Source: CAZBUK01 sp964495085 (lineage in GTDB: Bacteria; Bacteroidota; Ignavibacteria; T3Sed10-11). Taken from it: a DNA stretch of 37,742 nucleotides. This document shows, in pieces, positions 30,553 to 37,742 of this stretch (its first letter is position 1; each line of letters begins with the position of its first letter). Below the pieces are notes generated by a model. It saw nothing but the letters and a program-made list of their open reading frames with translations. It did not search any database and had not been told where the DNA came from. Both the position numbers and the translations under genes were made by a program. The stretch is from positions 1-37,742 of the forward strand of contig CAZBUK010000033.1 of assembly GCA_964495085.1 (NCBI GenBank), in the 5' to 3' direction.

Positions 30553-32517
30553 ATGCAACGACGGCTCACCCTGCTCATCCCGTTCCTCCTATCAGGCTTG
30601 TCGATTCTCTATGCATCCGTCGAGGAATCGCCCCCTTCCGGAGAACCGTCCATCGCCCGATTCGAACTTGTCGCTCCTCCATTCGTATTGAAAGGCATCG
30701 GATTTAATCTGGAAATCAGAGCCGTAGATTCGGACGGAAATACAGCTCCCGAATATGAAGGTTCGCCCAGTATTGAAGGTGTATATATCCGGACCGGCGA
30801 AGTATTAATACCACCGGCCGAACCATTTTCAGAAGGTTCCCTCATCCTGCCCGATGTCGTAGTCGACCGGTCCGGCAGAATTGCCGTCACGGTAGCCGAC
30901 GGAACCGTGCACTCGGAGTTTTCTCTCCGGTCGATTCCCGGCCTGCTGAGCATTCTACCGCCGCTTCTTGCCATCGGACTGGCCATACTCCACCGGCAGG
31001 TGATCGTCTCCTTGTTCGCAGGCATATGGGTCGGCGCCGTGATCATTTTCGATTACGATTTTATCGGAGGGATATTCCGGGTCATCGACCACTTTGCGGT
31101 GAACGCAGTCTCGACACCAAGCCACGTGATGATCATTATCTTCACGATGCTCTTCGGCGGACTGGTCGGCGTCATATCGCGAAACGGCGGGACGATCGGT
31201 ATTGCGAATCTCATTACCGGTTACGCGAAGACGTCCCGCGGCGGCCAGTTCTCGACCTGGCTGATGAGTTTTCTGATATTCTTCGACGACTATGCCAACG
31301 TGCTCATCCGCGGAAATCTTATGCGGCCGATAACCGATAAACTCAGGATCTCCCGCGAGAAACTTTCGTTCATCGTGGATACCGGCGCAGCGAGCGTTGC
31401 GAGTATTTTTATTATATCGACTTGGATCGGATATGAAGTCGGCCTGATAGAGAACGGTCTCCGGAGCATCGGGTGGGGAGCGGACGGTTACTCGGTCTTC
31501 ATCCAGACCATACCATATCGATTCTATCCCATCTTTGCACTTCTCATGGTGCTGTTCATTTCCCTGACCGGCAGGGATTTCGGTCCGATGCTAAAAGCCG
31601 AGCGCAGGGCGTTTCATGAAGGCAAGCTCATCCGGGACGGCGCGCAACTGGCACATGATCTGACCGAATCGACAGGATTCTCCGCGGCGGATAAACCCGC
31701 GCGCTGGTATAACGGTTTAATACCGGTACTTACGGTTGTCATCGTTGCATGTTACGGACTCTATCACACCGGCCTGAAGAGCATTGCCGAGGCGGGCGAT
31801 ATTCCGGTGACTCTGGGAAATATCATCAGCAATGCCGACTCTTACCGGGCGCTCATCTGGGCGTCTCTTTCGGGATGCGTCACGGCTATTATTCTATCCG
31901 TCGCTCAAAGGATTATGTCGTTGACCGATGCGCTCGATGCGTGGTTCGGAGGATTGAAATCCATGCTGCTCGCAGTCCTCATCCTGACGCTTGCCTGGTC
32001 GATCGGGGCTGTGACCGAGGAGCTGCGCACCGCCGACTTCCTCGTGCAGGCGCTGAAAGGTACGCTCTCCCCTTACTGGCTCCCGGTTCTGACATTCGGC
32101 ATTGCATCGATCATGGCATTTGCGACGGGTACAAGCTGGGGAACCATGGCGATCATGATGCCGATCGTCATTCCATTGAGCTTTGCACTCACCCTCGATG
32201 CGGGATTCGACCAGGTGCAGGTCACGAACATCCTGTACGGAACGATAAGTTCGGTGCTGGCGGGAGCGGTCTTCGGCGATCATTGTTCGCCGATCTCGGA
32301 TACGACGATTCTCAGTTCGATGGCGTCCGCTTCGGATCACATCGATCATGTCAGAACCCAGCTGCCGTATGCGCTCGTGATTGCATTCGTCGGTATGCTG
32401 ATCGGGGACATCCCGACCGCTTTCGGCATGCCGAACTGGTTGGCGCTCATTGTCGGAAGCGCCGTTATCTTACTCATCGTTTTCGTCGTCGGTAAGAAGG
32501 TCGAGCACCCGGTATGA
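30553..32517 (+). CDS. NhaC-type Na+/H+ antiporter with secreted N-terminal domain
   Basis: 654 aa from the ATG at 30553; an in-frame start at 30472 lies inside the promoter and would bury the signal peptide. Signal-like segment 1-22 (RRLTLLIPFLLSGLSILYA), then about 110 residues of beta-rich extracytoplasmic sequence (FVLKGIGFNLEIRAVDSDGN, IAVTVADGTVHSEFSL), then some 12 membrane helices. The transporter core includes FFDDYANVLIRGNLMRPITDKLRISREKLSFIVD, FATGTSWGTMAIMMPI and FGDHCSPISDTTILSSMASASDHIDHV, the NhaC signature. It would exchange sodium for protons, though amino-acid exchange is possible in this family. Stop overlaps the corA start (ATGA). Confidence 0.88.
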   Translation: MQRRLTLLIPFLLSGLSILYASVEESPPSGEPSIARFELVAPPFVLKGIGFNLEIRAVDSDGNTAPEYEGSPSIEGVYIRTGEVLIPPAEPFSEGSLILPDVVVDRSGRIAVTVADGTVHSEFSLRSIPGLLSILPPLLAIGLAILHRQVIVSLFAGIWVGAVIIFDYDFIGGIFRVIDHFAVNAVSTPSHVMIIIFTMLFGGLVGVISRNGGTIGIANLITGYAKTSRGGQFSTWLMSFLIFFDDYANVLIRGNLMRPITDKLRISREKLSFIVDTGAASVASIFIISTWIGYEVGLIENGLRSIGWGADGYSVFIQTIPYRFYPIFALLMVLFISLTGRDFGPMLKAERRAFHEGKLIRDGAQLAHDLTESTGFSAADKPARWYNGLIPVLTVVIVACYGLYHTGLKSIAEAGDIPVTLGNIISNADSYRALIWASLSGCVTAIILSVAQRIMSLTDALDAWFGGLKSMLLAVLILTLAWSIGAVTEELRTADFLVQALKGTLSPYWLPVLTFGIASIMAFATGTSWGTMAIMMPIVIPLSFALTLDAGFDQVQVTNILYGTISSVLAGAVFGDHCSPISDTTILSSMASASDHIDHVRTQLPYALVIAFVGMLIGDIPTAFGMPNWLALIVGSAVILLIVFVVGKKVEHPV

Positions 32518-33581
32518 AAATCAGACGATTAATCAGGCGTCGAACGAAAAAAGCAGGCCTTTCGCCGGGAACGCTCATCCATGTGGGCGAGACACGAAGT
32601 GCGCCGGTAACGGTCGACGTCGTGACATACGATGCGTCGGAAGTCGTTGAACTAAAGAACATTCAACCTGACCGGCTGCCTTCTCCGGCAGAGAAAGCCA
32701 TCACCTGGGTCAGGATCGACGGCATCGAGAACGTTGAGGTGATCGAAGCGATCGGACAGAAATATAATCTCCATCCGCTCTTGCTCGAAGACATCCTCAA
32801 CAGCGAACAGCGCCCGAAGATCGAGGATTTCGGAGACTACCTCTTCATCGTCATGAAGATGATCTCATGGAACCAATCGAAGGGGCAGCATTCCTCCGAC
32901 CAGGTCGCCATCATTCTTGCGGAATCCCTGGTTATCTCGATTCATGAAAATGAGAACGCATTTTTTAATCCGATCCGCGAACGCATACTCAACGGCAAGG
33001 GCAGGATACGGAGTATGGGGAGCGATTATCTCGCCTATGCGTTGATGGATGCGATCGTCGACAATTACTTCACCGTTTTCGACAAGCTCGGCGAAAGCAT
33101 CGAACAGCTTGAGGAGCATCTGGTCACGAATCCCCACACCTCCGCACTGCAGACGATCAACTATCTGAAACGGGAGGTTATTTTCCTCCGGAGGTCGATC
33201 TGGCCGCTGCGCGAAATCGTAACGGTCATGGAGCGAAGAGAATCGCCGCTCATCAGGCAGGGTACGATTGTGTACCTGCGGGATCTGTACGATCATACGA
33301 TACAAATCATCGACAGCATCGAGATGATTCGCGATATACTCACGGGGATGCTCGATATATACATTTCGAGCATCGGCAACAAGACGAACCAGGTCATTAA
33401 AGTGCTGACCATCATCGCAACTATCTTCATTCCGCTGACATTCCTGGTCGGGGTCTACGGCATGAATTTTGAATACATGCCCGAGCTCGCATGGCGCTGG
33501 GGATATCCGTTGATCTGGACGCTCGTGATAGGGATCGGCGGGGGCATGCTGTATTACTTCCGGCGCCGGAAATGGTTATAG
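32514..33581 (+). CDS. corA: CorA-family divalent metal transporter
   Basis: 355 aa. A long cytoplasmic alpha/beta funnel is followed by two C-terminal helices (about 292-312 and 328-348) with the selectivity motif YGMN (315-318) at the end of the first, then FEYMPE. LHPLLLEDILNSEQRPKIEDFGDYLFIVMKM is a family block. The pentamer moves Mg2+ (or Co2+/Ni2+/Zn2+) inward. The ATG overlaps the antiporter stop by 4 nt, so the two transporters are made together. Confidence 0.94.
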   Translation: MKIRRLIRRRTKKAGLSPGTLIHVGETRSAPVTVDVVTYDASEVVELKNIQPDRLPSPAEKAITWVRIDGIENVEVIEAIGQKYNLHPLLLEDILNSEQRPKIEDFGDYLFIVMKMISWNQSKGQHSSDQVAIILAESLVISIHENENAFFNPIRERILNGKGRIRSMGSDYLAYALMDAIVDNYFTVFDKLGESIEQLEEHLVTNPHTSALQTINYLKREVIFLRRSIWPLREIVTVMERRESPLIRQGTIVYLRDLYDHTIQIIDSIEMIRDILTGMLDIYISSIGNKTNQVIKVLTIIATIFIPLTFLVGVYGMNFEYMPELAWRWGYPLIWTLVIGIGGGMLYYFRRRKWL

Positions 33582-33618
33582 CGTTCACTTACTATACAGG
33601 GAGGATACATAACTGCAT

Positions 33619-34341
33619 ATGAAACTCGATGTTCTGGCTGTTGCCGCACATCCCGACGATATCGAATTATCCTGCGCGGGTACCATAGCAAAGCTCACGA
33701 AGGCCGGGAAGAAAGTCGGTATTGTGGATCTTACACAGGGTGAACTCGGAACCCGGGGAAGCAATAAAATAAGATTGGATGAAGCCGAGCGTGCGTCCGA
33801 AATCCTCGGATTGGCGGTGAGGGAAAATCTCGGATTTTACGACGGCAAATTCACCACCGGGCATATCAACAAGATCCGTCTCATGCGGGTGATCAGAAAA
33901 TACCGCCCCGAGGTCATGCTCATCCCCCACTGGCTCGAACGGCATCCGGACCACGAACGTGCACATCGCCTTGCCCGCGATGCATGGTTCTACTCCGGTT
34001 TGTCGAAAATCGAGCTCGACGATGCCGGCGGGGGTAAACTCGAACCTTTCCGGCCTAAAATCTTTTTTCACTATATGCAGAAATACGAATTCGAACCGTC
34101 CTTCATCGTTGACATTTCCGGCGAATACGAAGTGCGTATGGAAGCTATCCGTGCATTCCGGTCGCAATTTTACGATCCGGAGAGCGAAGAACCGGAAACC
34201 ATCCTGAGCACTCCGTCTTTCATGCAGTTCCTCGAAACGAGAGCCCGGTATTACGGAAACAGGATCGGCGTCGAGTTTGGTGAACCTTTCTATTCTCTCG
34301 AACCGATCGGCATCAGAAATCCGTTCGATCTCGTCTTCTAA
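33619..34341 (+). CDS. bshB1: BshB1-type LmbE/PIG-L deacetylase
   Basis: 240 aa. MKLDVLAVAAHPDDIELSCAGTI holds the AHPDD zinc motif (His11, Asp14), and RHPDHERAHRLARDAWFYSGL gives the third ligand. Length and the FRPKIFFHYMQKYEFEPSFIVDIS stretch match bacillithiol biosynthesis deacetylase 1, which removes acetate from GlcNAc-malate. bshA and bshC are not in the window, so the bacillithiol role is by family only. GGGAGGA lies about 13 nt before the ATG, a rather long spacing. Confidence 0.9.
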   Translation: MKLDVLAVAAHPDDIELSCAGTIAKLTKAGKKVGIVDLTQGELGTRGSNKIRLDEAERASEILGLAVRENLGFYDGKFTTGHINKIRLMRVIRKYRPEVMLIPHWLERHPDHERAHRLARDAWFYSGLSKIELDDAGGGKLEPFRPKIFFHYMQKYEFEPSFIVDISGEYEVRMEAIRAFRSQFYDPESEEPETILSTPSFMQFLETRARYYGNRIGVEFGEPFYSLEPIGIRNPFDLVF

Positions 34342-34362
34342 TCACATGCGCCCGAGACCGTC

Positions 34363-36561
34363 ATGAAAATAAAACAATCCCTCTGCGTTATCTGCATCGT
34401 ATCCTGTTTCGTCTTCAGGATTGAATCTCAAACAAAAGATTTCACGCTCGAAGAGATTTTCTTATCCGAGAAATTCACCCCGGACCGAATAACGGACATA
34501 CAATGGCGAAAGGACGGGAGGGATTACACTTTCACCCGCAGGGACCCGGAATCGGGCATACAGCAAATTTTCATCTCTTCGGCACCGGAAGCGGGTGAAC
34601 GCCTCCTCCTAGACGGAAGCCGGCTCAGAATCCCGGACAGCGAGGAGCTGCTGAGATTCGATACGTACGGCTGGTCGCCCGATAAATCGCAAATCCTCTT
34701 CTCGACGAACACACGCCGGATCTGGAGATACTCACGCTCGGCCGAGTACTACCTGTTCGATCTGCAAGGAGGATGGCTCCGCCCCGTTTCCGCCGGAGGA
34801 GGAGAGATCATGAATGTCAAATTCTCCCCCGACGGCAGATACATTGGATTCGTCAGGGAAAACGATCTGTACTGTTATGAGATCGAGACCGGACAGGAAC
34901 GCCGTCTTACGGATTCCGCGCGGGAAAAAGTATACAACGGACGATTCGGATGGGTGTACGAAGAAGAATTCCAGATTGCCGACGGATGGCGCTGGTCCCC
35001 CGACAGCCGCAGGATCGCATATTGGCATGAGGACGAGAGTCCGGTCAATCTTTTCAATCTGACCGATTATATGCCGTTGTATCCGGAACAAACATTCCTG
35101 CCATATCCGAAAGCAGGGGAAGATAATCCCGTCATGAAAATCGGCGTGATCGATATCGAAACGGAACAAACAGTCTGGATGGATCTCGGCGATGAAACCG
35201 ACCTGTATATCCCCCGCATCGAATGGACCCGCGATCCGGAGAAGCTCTCCATCCAACGCCTGAACCGGAGCCAGAATCATCTCGAGTTTCTCATCGCAGA
35301 TGCAGCGACAGGAAGCGCTCGGGTCATCTTCGAGGAAAGGTCCCCCGGATGGATCGATATCGATGACCAACTTACCTTTCTCGAAGACGGCAAACACTTT
35401 CTCTGGGTATCGAACAGGAACGGCTGGTGGCATATCTATCTCTACGATTATGCGGGAAGGATGGTCAGGCGGATCACCGACGGAGCATGGGAGGTGATGG
35501 AACTGCTTGCAGTCGACGATCGGCGCGGCGAAGTGTTCTATACCTCCACCGAAGTTTCACCGCAGGAGAATCATCTCTTCAGGATCCGTCTCGACGGAAC
35601 TGAGAAGAGAAGGCTCACACAGCATCCCGGGATGCACATCGTGAACATGAGTCCGACCGGTGATTATTACATCGATACCTACTCGAACACACAAATGCCC
35701 CTGCAGGTTTATATGTTCGATAGGAACGGAAGAGAAATCAGACCTCTGATCAGCAATTCAGCGGAACAGTATGGGGAGTACCGAATCTCATGGCCGGAAT
35801 TCGGTTCGTTCACGACGAGTGACGGCTTGGAACTCGATTACCGGATAACCTATCCTCCCGACATGAATAGATCGGAAAAACATCCCGTCATATTCAACAT
35901 CTACGGCGGTCCGGGTTCGCAGCGCGTCCGGAATTCATGGATCACCCTGTGGGATCAATATCTCGCCCAGAAAGGATTTATCGTTTTCACCATGGATCCC
36001 CGGGGAACCGGCGGGCGCGGAAGAGATTTCCTATTCGGCACATACAAAAAACTCGGCGTCATGGAAGTCCATGATTTCGTCGAAGGTGCGAAGTATCTGT
36101 CGTCCTACCCGTTCGTCGATCCCGGCAGGATCGGCATCTGGGGATGGAGCTATGGAGGGTATCTGGCTATACTCACCATGCTTCTCGGAGCAGATCACTT
36201 TGCAACAGGCGTCTCGGTCGCCCCGGTGACCGACTGGAGATTTTACGATACCATATATACCGAACGGTATATGCTCAGACCGCAGGATAACCAGGAGGGA
36301 TACGACGCGGGATCATGTCTCGTCCATGCCGACAGTTTGCGGGGAGAGCTTCTGATCGTTCACGGAGCAATGGACGATAACGTACATCTCCAGCAGACCT
36401 ACCACATGATAGACGTTTTACAGCGGCGCAACAAACGTTTCGATATGCACGTGTATCCCCGCGGAAATCATGGACTTGGCGACGGCATGACCAAGCTGCA
36501 TTACTATACGCTCTTTACGGATTACTTCCTTGAGAATCTCATGCACGGGAAGAATGAGTAA
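34363..36561 (+). CDS. Dipeptidyl-peptidase IV-type S9 serine peptidase
   Basis: 732 aa. Signal peptide 1-22 (LCVICIVSCFVFRIESQ), a beta-propeller to about 480 with the EEE (200-202) in FGWVYEEEF that corresponds to the DPP-IV double-glutamate clamp for the free N-terminus, and an alpha/beta hydrolase domain. Catalytic Ser596 is in GWSYGGY, Asp671 in GAMDDNVH and His703 in PRGNHG. It should release N-terminal X-Pro or X-Ala dipeptides in the periplasm or on the surface, for peptide nutrition. The ATG comes 21 nt after bshB1 with no clear ribosome site. Last gene of the plus-strand operon. Confidence 0.94.
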   Translation: MKIKQSLCVICIVSCFVFRIESQTKDFTLEEIFLSEKFTPDRITDIQWRKDGRDYTFTRRDPESGIQQIFISSAPEAGERLLLDGSRLRIPDSEELLRFDTYGWSPDKSQILFSTNTRRIWRYSRSAEYYLFDLQGGWLRPVSAGGGEIMNVKFSPDGRYIGFVRENDLYCYEIETGQERRLTDSAREKVYNGRFGWVYEEEFQIADGWRWSPDSRRIAYWHEDESPVNLFNLTDYMPLYPEQTFLPYPKAGEDNPVMKIGVIDIETEQTVWMDLGDETDLYIPRIEWTRDPEKLSIQRLNRSQNHLEFLIADAATGSARVIFEERSPGWIDIDDQLTFLEDGKHFLWVSNRNGWWHIYLYDYAGRMVRRITDGAWEVMELLAVDDRRGEVFYTSTEVSPQENHLFRIRLDGTEKRRLTQHPGMHIVNMSPTGDYYIDTYSNTQMPLQVYMFDRNGREIRPLISNSAEQYGEYRISWPEFGSFTTSDGLELDYRITYPPDMNRSEKHPVIFNIYGGPGSQRVRNSWITLWDQYLAQKGFIVFTMDPRGTGGRGRDFLFGTYKKLGVMEVHDFVEGAKYLSSYPFVDPGRIGIWGWSYGGYLAILTMLLGADHFATGVSVAPVTDWRFYDTIYTERYMLRPQDNQEGYDAGSCLVHADSLRGELLIVHGAMDDNVHLQQTYHMIDVLQRRNKRFDMHVYPRGNHGLGDGMTKLHYYTLFTDYFLENLMHGKNE

Positions 36562-36597
36562 CTGGAATAACACAACAAGCTCATTACTCGGGAAAAA

Positions 36598-36630
36598 TTC
36601 GAAATCCGAAGCTCGAAATTTGAAAAAAAT
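36598..36630. repeat. TTCGAAATC-type repeat
   Basis: TTCGAAATCCGAAGCTCGAAATTTGAA repeats the words seen at 27438-27483. The following 36631-36828 is AT-rich and non-coding; a weak AATTGAT/ATCAATT stem (36738-36758) precedes a short T-run. Confidence 0.7.
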
Positions 36631-36828
36631 CACCAAAATTCAAATTCTGCAATATTCTCGTTTTTTCACCGTTTTGAACATTTTGGGATTCGATCATTGA
36701 CCTTATTTCGGATTGCGATAGCGTGCTTCGGATTTTCAATTGATAATAGTAATCAATTTTTAATCTTGCGCCATATCAGTGATTAAAATAGGATAACATT
36801 CTGGCTGAGGGGAAATTCCTTGTCCTAG

Positions 36829-36929
36829 CTGAAAAACGAATATCAACCCCTCCCCGACTTGTCGGGGCTCGGGGTGATCCCGACTTTGTCGGAAGGGAAG
36901 CCTGACTTTTTCAGTGAGACTAATTAACC
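36829..36929. mobile_element. MITE/REP-like element, copy 2
   Basis: Aligns by eye with the reverse complement of 27611-27720 at both ends (CTGAAAAAC-AATAT-ACCCCTC, and AAGCCTGACTT-TTCAGTGAGA-CTAATTAACC) but has a different centre: CCCCGACTTGTCGGGG plus CCGACTTTGTCGG hairpins replace the CGACTCCGCTC words. Its left terminal repeat is partly lost. No coding capacity. Confidence 0.75.
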
Positions 36930-37020
36930 GGCGGATCGAATTAACAGCGGAAGGATATATTAGAATTATTTATTACGTACCCATGGAACTATATGTTATT
37001 AACTGAACCTATGAATGGAT

Positions 37021-37189
37021 CTGTCTCCTGACTTCTGTCTCCCGTCTTCTGCCTCCTGTCTCCTGACTTCTGTCTCCTGACTTCTGTCTCCTAGCTTCTG
37101 TCTCCTGACTCCTGTCTCCCATCTAGTATGTCTCTGATCCTGCCTCCTGACTTCTGACCTCTGCCATCTGATCCCTGATCCCTGACCCC
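37021..37189. repeat. Degenerate polypyrimidine array (CTGTCTCCTGACTTCT)
   Basis: About 170 bp made of 6-8-nt words CTGTCTC, CTGACTT, CTGCCTC in loose tandem order; one strand is nearly all C/T with spaced G. The array runs up to the stop codon of the kinase gene at 37190. A 16-bp word at 37122-37137 is identical to 37224-37239 inside that gene. The 64-residue open frame here (RRQEAEDGRQKSGDR) is a by-product of the repeat. Confidence 0.9.
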
Positions 37190-37742
37190 TCACCCTCCCG
37201 TCCCCGCCGTTGTATTCATTCCGTCTAGTATGTCTCTGACTCTGTTCGCAAGCGTTTTATGCGTAAAGGGTTTTTGAAGAAATTCGACTCCCGGTCCGAG
37301 TATCCCTCTATCGAGGATGACATTGTTCGTATATCCGGAGATAAAGATAACCTTTATACCCGGACGCTGTTTTAGAGCATTTTCGACCAACTCCTTGCCG
37401 TTCAACCCGGGCATCATGACATCGGCCACCAGCAGATCGATTCGATGTTCATAACCATCCGAAATTCGCAATCCCTCGAGCCCGTCCTTTGCTTGCAGTA
37501 TGTTATAGCCGAGATCGGCGAGAACGGAGCTGCAGAGTTTCCGGACAGAATCCTCGTCTTCGGCAATGAGAACCGTCTCCGAGCCGCGCGGAAGATTGTT
37601 GTTCTGTACGGTTACCTGTTGAACGATTTCTTTGACGGGGACGTCGATCCTCGGTATGTAAATTTTGAACGTCGTTCCGCGATTGACTTCGCTGTAACAC
37701 CAGATATGTCCCCCGCTTTGTTTCACGATGCCGTATACCGTT
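37190..37742 (-). CDS. Hybrid sensor histidine kinase, C-terminal part (partial)
   Basis: The frame is open to the window edge and begins TVYGIVKQSGGHIWCYSEVNRGTTFKIYIPR, the G2-box end of a HATPase_c domain, so the N-terminal sensor and most of the kinase lie to the right. After a 25-residue linker comes a receiver domain: EDED for Mg2+ binding, phospho-acceptor Asp in LLVADVMMPG, FISGYT and the Lys of FLQKPF. This arrangement (kinase followed by receiver) is typical of PAS-containing hybrid kinases. The last nine residues (MNTTAGTGG) run into the polypyrimidine array, so the C-terminus may have been altered by it. Confidence 0.9.
   Translation of the reverse strand, partial: TVYGIVKQSGGHIWCYSEVNRGTTFKIYIPRIDVPVKEIVQQVTVQNNNLPRGSETVLIAEDEDSVRKLCSSVLADLGYNILQAKDGLEGLRISDGYEHRIDLLVADVMMPGLNGKELVENALKQRPGIKVIFISGYTNNVILDRGILGPGVEFLQKPFTHKTLANRVRDILDGMNTTAGTGG

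Noticed and set aside
36738..36761. Intrinsic terminator after the S9 peptidase
   Set aside because: The stem is almost all A/T with a short T-run; too weak to call.
37021..37189. CRISPR array or tRNA-like repeat
   Set aside because: Word lengths vary, there are no unique spacers, and no cloverleaf or cas gene is seen.
36999..37193. 64-codon open frame rich in RRQ and GDR
   Set aside because: It is a translation of the polypyrimidine repeat array; no gene-like start or conservation is expected.

Overview
Organism. The coding style (about half GC, a TonB-dependent receptor with an N-terminal carboxypeptidase-regulatory-like domain, a UpxY/RfaH-type NusG paralogue in front of a polysaccharide operon, a BshB1-type deacetylase, an NhaC-type antiporter with a secreted N-terminal domain) points to a bacterium of the Fibrobacteres-Chlorobi-Bacteroidetes (FCB) broad group. 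Several genes have AGGAGG-type Shine-Dalgarno sites and two good sigma70-like promoters are visible, which fits an Ignavibacteria/Calditrichaeota/Rhodothermota-like lineage better than classical Bacteroidia. I cannot name a species. A run of 10 N at 709-718 shows that this is a draft scaffold, probably metagenomic.

Layout. (1) 1-12589, all minus strand: an envelope-polysaccharide operon, read right to left. It has a NusG/UpxY-like antiterminator, a Wzz/BY-kinase, a small SLBB protein, a UDP-GlcNAc-type 6-dehydrogenase, a glucose-1-phosphate cytidylyltransferase, a UDP-glucuronate-decarboxylase-like SDR, UDP-glucose 6-dehydrogenase, a sugar C-methyltransferase, a DUF4910 aminopeptidase-like protein, an NAD-sugar epimerase/reductase and a sugar nucleotidyltransferase cut by the scaffold gap. 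Many start/stop codons overlap, so this is one translationally coupled unit; glycosyltransferases, flippase and polymerase must lie left of the window. (2) 12590-13437: an unusually long non-coding leader with two JUMPstart/ops-like elements and several inverted repeats. (3) 13438-18160, minus strand: CYTH protein, greA (behind a terminator and a Shine-Dalgarno hairpin), a stand-alone Fis-type HTH protein, ribBA, yajC, tgt, secG. (4) 18322-26164, minus strand: an unknown 255-aa protein, then ribE, ribD, SAM hydrolase, a Gfo/Idh/MocA oxidoreductase, dxs, xseB, xseA as a tight operon, followed at 26210-27361 by a DUF2891 lipoprotein-like gene. (5) 27862-30417: TonB receptor, divergent from (6) a plus-strand operon at 30553-36561: NhaC-type antiporter, CorA, BshB1-like deacetylase and a DPP-IV-type S9 peptidase. 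(7) 36562-37742: repeats, then the C-terminal part of a hybrid histidine kinase on the minus strand.

How it works together. The left third makes nucleotide sugars and controls chain length and export of a surface glycan. The likely control is co-transcriptional: the NusG paralogue would load at leader elements and carry polymerase through the long operon. The middle is housekeeping (riboflavin, isoprenoid precursor, queuosine, Sec, exonuclease VII, transcript cleavage). The right part is uptake, ion transport and extracellular peptide hydrolysis.

Mobile or repetitive DNA is limited to two related ~100-bp MITE/REP-like inverted-repeat elements, TTCGAAATC-type repeats and a polypyrimidine array. 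No tRNA, rRNA, CRISPR or intact IS was seen. The strongest leads are the tandem JUMPstart-like leader of the polysaccharide operon and the attenuator-like leader of greA; I found no convincing wholly new multi-gene system.
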